From assembly GCA_902168185.1 (NCBI GenBank), contig CABHOV010000032.1:38866-102865 (forward strand): 64,000 nt of DNA, given 5' to 3'. The position numbers and the translations under genes were made by a program. The DNA is from an uncultured Bacteroides sp. Lineage in GTDB: Bacteria > Bacteroidota > Bacteroidia > Cytophagales > Cyclobacteriaceae. Below, piece after piece: positions 58,809 to 64,000 of the stretch; position 1 is the first letter of the stretch; the number at the start of each line of letters is the position of its first letter. The notes under the pieces were generated by a model, which worked only from the letters and a program-made list of their open reading frames with translations, did no database searches and was not told the origin of the DNA.

Positions 58809-60581
58809 TTAATTAAATTTCCATTCATCAAACACAAAATTTTCTCCCTCAAATACCAAATAGATATTCACCACCCCTTTATCTATTGTTCGTTGTGTCT
58901 TCTCTGAGAGCGTCGCCCAAGTGTTCTCATCACAGGTAAGGGAAACAAGAGGAGAACCTTTAAGATTATTTACATAAACATAAATTCTACCTTTACCTTT
59001 AACCTTGGCTTCGAATCTGGCAGGAACCTGTTTGCTAAAATCGGCTCCCCGGACCATGAGACATTGCTTGTCTGCTTTTCCTTTGGCAACCATGTTGCCC
59101 GGATCACCCACAGCTTCGAACTGGACTTGCCCCGAAGTGCCTGCAGTGGTTTCTGCTTGCTGCACAATGAAGGGATTTAATGGGCTAAGTTGTGAGGGAC
59201 CTTTGAACGTTGCGTTGACCATAGGGACAGTCACATCATTGCTTTCATCCACCGGTATGGCTTCAATACCTACATTACGGAAACCACCCTTGGTATCAAA
59301 GTAATCCTGTAAGTACATGGCATGGTAAGAAATATACCATTTCTCTTTAAACTTGACCAGGTGACTGTGATTGTTTGACAAAGGGCCTACGTTAACGTCG
59401 CCCGTATTCTTAAAGTAATTATCGCGATACTTCCAGCTATCGGGATCTAACGGTGTTTTACTCGTCATATACGATATGTTGCATGCGGTTGGTTTAGCGA
59501 TATCGCTATAAGGCCATTCAGTGCGTTCGGCCCAACTGGTACAATAGCTATAAACCCAGGTTCCATTGATTACGTTGAGGTCGCTGGCCTCATTAAAATA
59601 AGGAGCGGGTATCTTCGAAACATCGCTGGCCACACTGATCATATCGGCTCCTAATTTGACGATCCTGGCATTATCCGGCATATATTCTGTTTTAGGCGTT
59701 CCGGCTCCAAAACTCAGCCAGCCTGTACCTTGGTCGTCAATCACAACTCCGGGATCGAATGGATTGTTGACATCCACACCGGGAACAGAATGGTCGATTA
59801 TGTTCTTTCCTAATGGGTCTTTCCAAGGGCCCACGGGAGAAGTGGAAGTAAACACGGCTGAGGCTATACCGCCATTGGAGAAATACAAATAGAAGTGCGT
59901 TTTCCCATCTGCTTCCAGTCTGGAAGTAATGGACGGCGCCCAGGACAGCGCAGTCCATGGCGCCACCTCTGCTGTATTGATAAGGCCATGGTAGGTCCAG
60001 TTGGCCATATCATCGGAAGACATCATGACCAGTGTACGGATATGCCCGTAATTATTTTTCCCATCCTTTCCTACCTTCTCATACTGTTGATGATCATTGG
60101 TGGCATACACATACATTCTTCCATTGTGTACTACAGCTGTAGGGTCGGCCGTAAACATAAAATCCAATAGTGGATTGGTATTACCAGTGAGAAGTTTCGG
60201 CGAAACATTTGCGAATTTTTCTTCCAGGTTTTCATAGGCTACCTGGGAACATGTAACACGCCTGGATTGACCGTTATCCGAGGCAATCGTCAGTACGGCA
60301 GTTCGTGTCGTGCCCGTTTCATTTAGACCGGCAGATACTTCAATTGTGAACGTGCCGCTGTTTCCGTTGACCTGACTCACCTGCAGCCAAGCCGCAGACT
60401 TGCTAATGCGCCATTCTTTGTTGCACGAAATGGTAATATCGGTCTTGCTGCCTTCAGCGGGAATTGCCAGTTCAGAAATGGAAACCAGTAACGCAGGCTC
60501 CGCATCGTCTTCCTTACAGGCAGAAATAAAAACAACCGCAATCAGGACTGGCAGGATGAATAGGTAGAAAAGTTTTTTCAT
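58809..60581 (-). CDS. BACON-GH43-CBM lipoprotein, tandem copy 2
   Basis: 590 residues. Lipoprotein signal with lipobox ISAC (Cys 22) and KEDD after it, matching the surface-export pattern. BACON domain about 33-115 (ISCNKEWRISKSAAWLQVS, VLTIASDNGQSRRVTCSQV), which binds glycans or spaces the enzyme from the surface. GH43 domain with base Asp in FMFTADPTAVVHNG, Asp in FDPGVVIDDQG, acid Glu in YFNEASDLNV; C-terminal CBM6-like domain. Duplicate of the gene at 57096, with an added BACON module shared with the GH5 gene upstream. Surface-tethered arabinoxylan side-chain enzyme is the likely role. Confidence 0.92.
   Translation of the reverse strand: MKKLFYLFILPVLIAVVFISACKEDDAEPALLVSISELAIPAEGSKTDITISCNKEWRISKSAAWLQVSQVNGNSGTFTIEVSAGLNETGTTRTAVLTIASDNGQSRRVTCSQVAYENLEEKFANVSPKLLTGNTNPLLDFMFTADPTAVVHNGRMYVYATNDHQQYEKVGKDGKNNYGHIRTLVMMSSDDMANWTYHGLINTAEVAPWTALSWAPSITSRLEADGKTHFYLYFSNGGIASAVFTSTSPVGPWKDPLGKNIIDHSVPGVDVNNPFDPGVVIDDQGTGWLSFGAGTPKTEYMPDNARIVKLGADMISVASDVSKIPAPYFNEASDLNVINGTWVYSYCTSWAERTEWPYSDIAKPTACNISYMTSKTPLDPDSWKYRDNYFKNTGDVNVGPLSNNHSHLVKFKEKWYISYHAMYLQDYFDTKGGFRNVGIEAIPVDESNDVTVPMVNATFKGPSQLSPLNPFIVQQAETTAGTSGQVQFEAVGDPGNMVAKGKADKQCLMVRGADFSKQVPARFEAKVKGKGRIYVYVNNLKGSPLVSLTCDENTWATLSEKTQRTIDKGVVNIYLVFEGENFVFDEWKFN
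58814..60232. repeat. Tandem duplication, copy 2
   Basis: Counterpart of 57104-58519. Similarity stops at the junction with the BACON domain, where the upstream part instead resembles the GH5 gene. Confidence 0.8.
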
Positions 60582-60746
60582 AACAATTTATTCAGGTTTA
60601 GCCGGAGACTCCGAAAGCCTTGCGCCATGAACTTTCATCGGGGCAAGGATCTCCACTGTTGAAATCGATAATCGTTTGCTTTTTTAAAAAGGGTGTACGG
60701 GGAACTAATAGGTCCTAGCTCCTTTGTTTGGTGCTTGTGGTGGCAG

Positions 60747-60778
60747 GTGATGTGGGTGCCATTACGAGCACCCATCAC
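60747..60778 (-). terminator. Stem-loop after the GH5 gene
   Basis: GTGAT plus GGGTGC pair with GCACCC plus ATCAC (11 bp, 2-base bulge, 8-base loop), 41 bp past the GH5 stop. No T tract follows, so it may stabilise the 3' end rather than terminate. Confidence 0.5.
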
Positions 60779-60818
60779 TGCACACAGGAATATTTTAAGA
60801 TTACCAGGACTTCTCGGC

Positions 60819-62312
60819 TTATTTACCCCCCTCAAGAATGGCATCTAACATAGCCTGGTCCTTTACCACGTTATTAGATCTGTCTAACATAAAACCTATC
60901 TCCCACCAGAATGGTACAAGGCCATGTGCTTTCGCCTGTTTGGTCAGATACATTGCCCAGTAATCCACAGACTTGTTGTGCATATCCATATCCTTAGGTT
61001 CTGGCTTGCCGAGGCCGGGAGTCCGCCTCCAGGTTGCATATTCACCCAGCATCACCGGGATACCTTTATCAACAAACTTCTCTTTCATCTTTTGGAATTC
61101 ATCAAGGATTTCATCTTCTTCTCCATAGGTAGCGTTGCGGTCTGGCTCAATAGTAGAATGATTCCCAGCTCCCCAGTAGTAAATCATGTTGCCCCAACTT
61201 ACGTCCCCATCCGTCACCAGCGTAAATGTGGCAGGCGTGTAGTTATGTATCTCAACCATCAATTTGTTAGGAACATTGTCTGTTGGAAGAGTATTCATCA
61301 GATTATACGTTAGTTCGCCGTTAGTCCGGGGTCCCTGTACAACCAGCACCCGGTAACTGTTCCTGCCTCCGGTAGAGCGAACTGCATTAACGAATGTCTG
61401 GTGATAACTGTCAAGTATGGCCATATGCTCGGCATCCTCGGCCACAGGTTCATTCGTGCCGGCAAATATTAGATGCTCATCAAAATCGCGCATGGCTGTC
61501 GCAATCTGCTCCCAAATCGCCTTTTGCATCGCATTAACGGAATCTTTCTTTATCGCAGTAACATTATTTTCCAGCCAGCCCCAATCCCCGTGAGCATTCA
61601 GCATCACATACATATCATTGGCCACACACCATCCAACCACTTCTTTCACCCGGTTAAGCCACGCAGGGTCAATTTTCGCTTTTCCCCGATCGCTTAAATG
61701 ACTATGAACCCAGCCTGTGGGAATCCGAACAGTATTGAAACCTGTTTGCTTTACAAATTTCACATACGATTCAGTCAATTTACTCGTCTGCCAATCACCT
61801 TCGTTTGGTGATTCCATTGTATTGCCAAAATTTATTCCCAAATGCATTTTTGCCGCCAGTTCCACGGCCGTGCTGCCCATTCCTGTTTCGTCGGGGGGTT
61901 GAGGGGACAAATTATAGGAAGGATATAGCTGACTTACCTGAGACACTTCAAGACGTCTCGCCTGGCCGTTGTCTGAGCTAATGGTCAGCATAGCAGTTCG
62001 CTTGCTGCCCGTAGCATTGGGTCCCGCATTTAGCTCAACGGTGTTAGTACCACTCTCACCACTGGCCGGGCTGATCACCAGCCATCCTGCGGAATTGCTA
62101 ATGCTCCATTTTTCGTTGCATGAAATGGTAATCTCCGATGTGCCTCCCAATTCCGAAATGCTAATCTGTGGCGTGCCTCCCCAGGTAGGAACCACTATAT
62201 CGGATCCCGAAACTGATAGTACTGGCGTCTCATCGTCTTCCTTACAGCCTGAAATAAAAACAACGGCAAGCAGCATTGGCAGCAAGAACTTTTTGTAAAG
62301 TCCGTTCATCAT
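60819..62312 (-). CDS. BACON-GH5 endoglucanase-type lipoprotein
   Basis: 497 residues. Lipobox ISGC (Cys about 22) with KEDDE behind it, BACON domain about 32-130 (ITISCNEKWSISNSAGWLVIS in parts, MLTISSDNGQARRLEVSQV), linker, then a GH5 TIM barrel about 150-497: LGINFGNTME, FNTVRIPTGWV, acid/base Glu in IFAGTNEPV, nucleophile Glu in VMLGEYATW, WWEIGF. Cellulase/xyloglucanase-type GH5 (subfamily not resolved by eye). It should cut beta-1,4-glucan or xyloglucan backbones at the cell surface and feed the GH43, GH51 and GH127 exo-enzymes encoded nearby. Confidence 0.92.
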   Translation of the reverse strand: MMNGLYKKFLLPMLLAVVFISGCKEDDETPVLSVSGSDIVVPTWGGTPQISISELGGTSEITISCNEKWSISNSAGWLVISPASGESGTNTVELNAGPNATGSKRTAMLTISSDNGQARRLEVSQVSQLYPSYNLSPQPPDETGMGSTAVELAAKMHLGINFGNTMESPNEGDWQTSKLTESYVKFVKQTGFNTVRIPTGWVHSHLSDRGKAKIDPAWLNRVKEVVGWCVANDMYVMLNAHGDWGWLENNVTAIKKDSVNAMQKAIWEQIATAMRDFDEHLIFAGTNEPVAEDAEHMAILDSYHQTFVNAVRSTGGRNSYRVLVVQGPRTNGELTYNLMNTLPTDNVPNKLMVEIHNYTPATFTLVTDGDVSWGNMIYYWGAGNHSTIEPDRNATYGEEDEILDEFQKMKEKFVDKGIPVMLGEYATWRRTPGLGKPEPKDMDMHNKSVDYWAMYLTKQAKAHGLVPFWWEIGFMLDRSNNVVKDQAMLDAILEGGK

Positions 62313-62732
62313 AAATGTTAGGTTTAGTTAAGTTTAAAATTCGACTTACTGGTTAACAACGAAGTAAATCTTAGGGTGCAACGGATTCCAAATCGTCTAA
62401 TCAGTAATCGTTTGCAGGTTAAAGATATGTGCACGGGAAAACTGATATGTCTAATTGAAGGGTATAAGAAGTCTAGTAGGACCAGCGGGGAACGATGGAG
62501 ACAGTTGAATGCGGTAAAATGGCGGACGAATTGCAGATTTAGAACTTTAGCCGAAAACGTTTTAGAAGTCGCAAAAAAGGGCATAAAAAGTATCAACGGG
62601 GATATTTCCGATAATTTTTAAGGCTTGTTGACCGTCTCAACACAGAACATCGTCTGCTTTAACAGACGCCAAACATGCTATCGGGCAGCAGCCGTTTTTG
62701 CTGCAAAATTCGTCCAGGAATCATGCGTCTTG
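62313..62732. other. 420-bp intergenic region between GH5 and GH51 genes
   Basis: It holds two small hairpins (62651-62668 with 6-bp arms CGTCTG/CAGACG, and 62685-62704) and presumably the GH5 promoter. The frames here are not credible genes. Confidence 0.45.
62685..62704 (-). terminator. Possible terminator of the GH51 gene
   Basis: GCAGCA (62685-62690) pairs with TGCTGC (62699-62704) around an 8-base loop, 28 bp past the GH51 stop. Confidence 0.4.
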
Positions 62733-64000
62733 CTATTTTGTTTTAACCCGGATAACGATTAATGACATGGGCGGTACGGCATATTCGAATGTTTTACTGA
62801 CTTTGAACGGACTGGCTACCGGAACCACATTCGTAGGGTTTTCCAAGGTATTTTCTGCTTCGGCCTGACCTGTTAAAACTTCCTTTTGTGCCAATCCTAT
62901 CTTTTTAAACCCCTTCAGGTTTACCTTCATCACCGCTGATGAATTTCCGGCATTCACCATTTTTAGTATGAGGTCGCCGGTTTTACTTTCCTGCACACAG
63001 GAAGCAGCCAATGTTGAATCAGCTTCATTTCTGGAAATGATATTTCCAAAGTATACATCACCCTGATTCACTGAAAACATTTTCTGCACGTGGTAATTTG
63101 GTGTCAGGCATACCCGCGCGTTGTCAAAAAAGATCATGTCTGGCTTCCATTGCGTGTGGTCCTTTTTGGCAAGCAGCGGAGCGTACGATGCCATGTGCAC
63201 CACATCCCCATTGCGTTCAAGGCCGATCATGTACGCTGCTTCAGCTATGGCATTCTTGAGTTTGTTGCCCCACGATGCATACTCACCCAGGTATACCTTT
63301 GCTTGTTTCCGGTCGTAGGTATCATAGCGGTTTAGATTCGCCATCATCCAATTGGGATCTTTGTAATAATGTTCATCAACCATCGGGACATTGAGATGGT
63401 CAGCAAATTTCCATCCGCGTGTAAAATCCTCTCCGTCCGGAAAGGGGCCTACCGTACCGATCACTGTAATCTCCGGGTGTTTTGCTTTGACGGCACCGAA
63501 GATTAACTTGAAACGCTCTTCAAATTCCGGTGTGATCTTATCCTCATTGCCAATGCCTACAAATTCAAGGTTGAATGGTGCCGGGTGTCCTGCTTGCGCG
63601 CGCTTCGCTCCCCAGGTTGATGTAACGGGTCCATTGGCCCACTCGATCAGATCCAATACGTCCTGGATATAATCGTTCATTTCGTCCATCGGCAGCGCAC
63701 GCTGGCCTGTGCCGCCTGTTTGCCAGGTTCCACCAGAATTCTGACAGCTTACGGCTGCCGGCAGTACGGGTAAAGGTTTGGCTCCAATGTCTTCGCAGAA
63801 TTGAAAGTACTCGAAATAGCCTAGCCCTACCGTTTGATGGTATCCCCAGAGGTTCTTCTGTTCCACACGTTGTTCTACAGGACCGATTGAATTTTTCCAC
63901 CGGTACATATTACCCAGCCCATCACCATGGACCAGGCAGCCACCGGGAAACCGGATGAATCGCGGTTTCATATCAGCCAAAGCTTGGGCGAGGTCCGGGC
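62733..64000 (-). CDS. GH51 alpha-L-arabinofuranosidase, C-terminal part (gene continues beyond window)
   Basis: About 422 codons are visible and the frame is open through the window edge, so the start lies outside. The visible part enters at the barrel strand FIRFPGGCLVHGDG, then YRWKNSIGP, YFEYFQFCEDIGA. Catalytic acid/base Glu is in FVGIGNEDKI and nucleophile Glu in KVYLGEYASWG. The end is a beta-sandwich (LKMVNAGNSSAVMKVNL, then PPMSLIVIRVKTK). It removes alpha-L-arabinofuranose from arabinan or arabinoxylan, completing the arabinose-releasing set (GH43, GH127) of this region. Signal type cannot be judged. Confidence 0.9.
   Translation of the reverse strand, partial: PDLAQALADMKPRFIRFPGGCLVHGDGLGNMYRWKNSIGPVEQRVEQKNLWGYHQTVGLGYFEYFQFCEDIGAKPLPVLPAAVSCQNSGGTWQTGGTGQRALPMDEMNDYIQDVLDLIEWANGPVTSTWGAKRAQAGHPAPFNLEFVGIGNEDKITPEFEERFKLIFGAVKAKHPEITVIGTVGPFPDGEDFTRGWKFADHLNVPMVDEHYYKDPNWMMANLNRYDTYDRKQAKVYLGEYASWGNKLKNAIAEAAYMIGLERNGDVVHMASYAPLLAKKDHTQWKPDMIFFDNARVCLTPNYHVQKMFSVNQGDVYFGNIISRNEADSTLAASCVQESKTGDLILKMVNAGNSSAVMKVNLKGFKKIGLAQKEVLTGQAEAENTLENPTNVVPVASPFKVSKTFEYAVPPMSLIVIRVKTK

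Noticed and set aside
62324..62621. Opposed frames of 81 and 90 codons between GH5 and GH51
   Set aside because: Neither looks protein-like and they overlap each other almost fully.
1..64000. tRNA, rRNA, CRISPR arrays, insertion sequences or prophage
   Set aside because: None seen by eye on either strand: no regularly spaced repeats, no transposase or integrase frames, no recognisable tRNA cloverleaf or rRNA.

Overview
The window comes from a Bacteroidota chromosome, most likely a Cytophagales-type polysaccharide degrader. Supporting signs are TonB receptors with CarboxypepD_reg-like N-termini, DUF4249, DUF4374 and BACON lipoproteins with acidic residues after the lipobox, LytS/LytTR sensor pairs, a propeller/Y_Y_Y histidine kinase, PadR plus 'permease prefix' FtsX transporters, a T9SS C-terminal sorting domain, and promoters of the Bacteroidota TTG-N20-TAnnTTTG type. 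All assignments are from reading sequence and motifs; no database search was run.

Layout. 1-1.4 kb: end of an S41 peptidase lipoprotein and an outer-membrane-type protein. 1.5-6.7 kb: a siderophore/iron uptake operon like XusABC (TonB receptor, DUF4374 lipoprotein, PepSY membrane protein, plus a tiny membrane protein) behind a promoter carrying two 15-bp palindromes. 6.9-9.1 kb: a UvrA-like ABC protein. 9.3-12.8 kb: a micro membrane protein, a SUKH-LRR fusion and AT-rich orphan genes. 12.9-17.7 kb: an OmpR-type two-component system, a DM13 lipoprotein, an outer-membrane protein and a divergent duplicated-domain lipoprotein. 18.1-18.8 kb: an AT-rich orphan gene. 19.0-25.5 kb: a MacAB-TolC-type efflux operon ending in its own LytS/LytTR pair. 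26.1-33.5 kb: a four-gene outer-membrane locus (pseudo-esterase/barrel fusion, TonB receptor, DUF4249, Gly/Pro/Met-rich lipoprotein) downstream of a second LytS/LytTR pair. 33.7-36.7 kb: PadR and an FtsX permease. 36.9-38.7 kb: a BLUF photoreceptor and an esterase-fold protein lacking its serine. 39.0-48.0 kb: redox and regulatory genes (quinone reductase, old yellow enzyme, two AraC regulators, propeller kinase, OsmC, SDR). 48.2-50.1 kb: GH127. 50.5-52.0 kb: a HipBST-like split toxin-antitoxin system. 52.2-52.7 kb: a SnoaL-like protein. 52.8-64.0 kb: hemicellulase cluster (GH43, GH74 with T9SS tail, two tandem GH43-CBM genes, GH5 with BACON, partial GH51).

How it works together. The right-hand end plus GH127 forms an arabinoxylan/arabinan/xyloglucan degradation set: GH74 and GH5 cut backbones, GH43, GH51 and GH127 remove arabinose and xylose. 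No SusC/SusD pair is visible here. The middle is dominated by envelope transport units each paired with a dedicated regulator. The most notable items are the tripartite hipBST-like module, two esterase-fold proteins that have lost the nucleophile, the four-gene outer-membrane locus next to a LytTR pair, the doubled-palindrome iron promoter, and a GH43 duplicate whose lipobox cysteine has become tyrosine.
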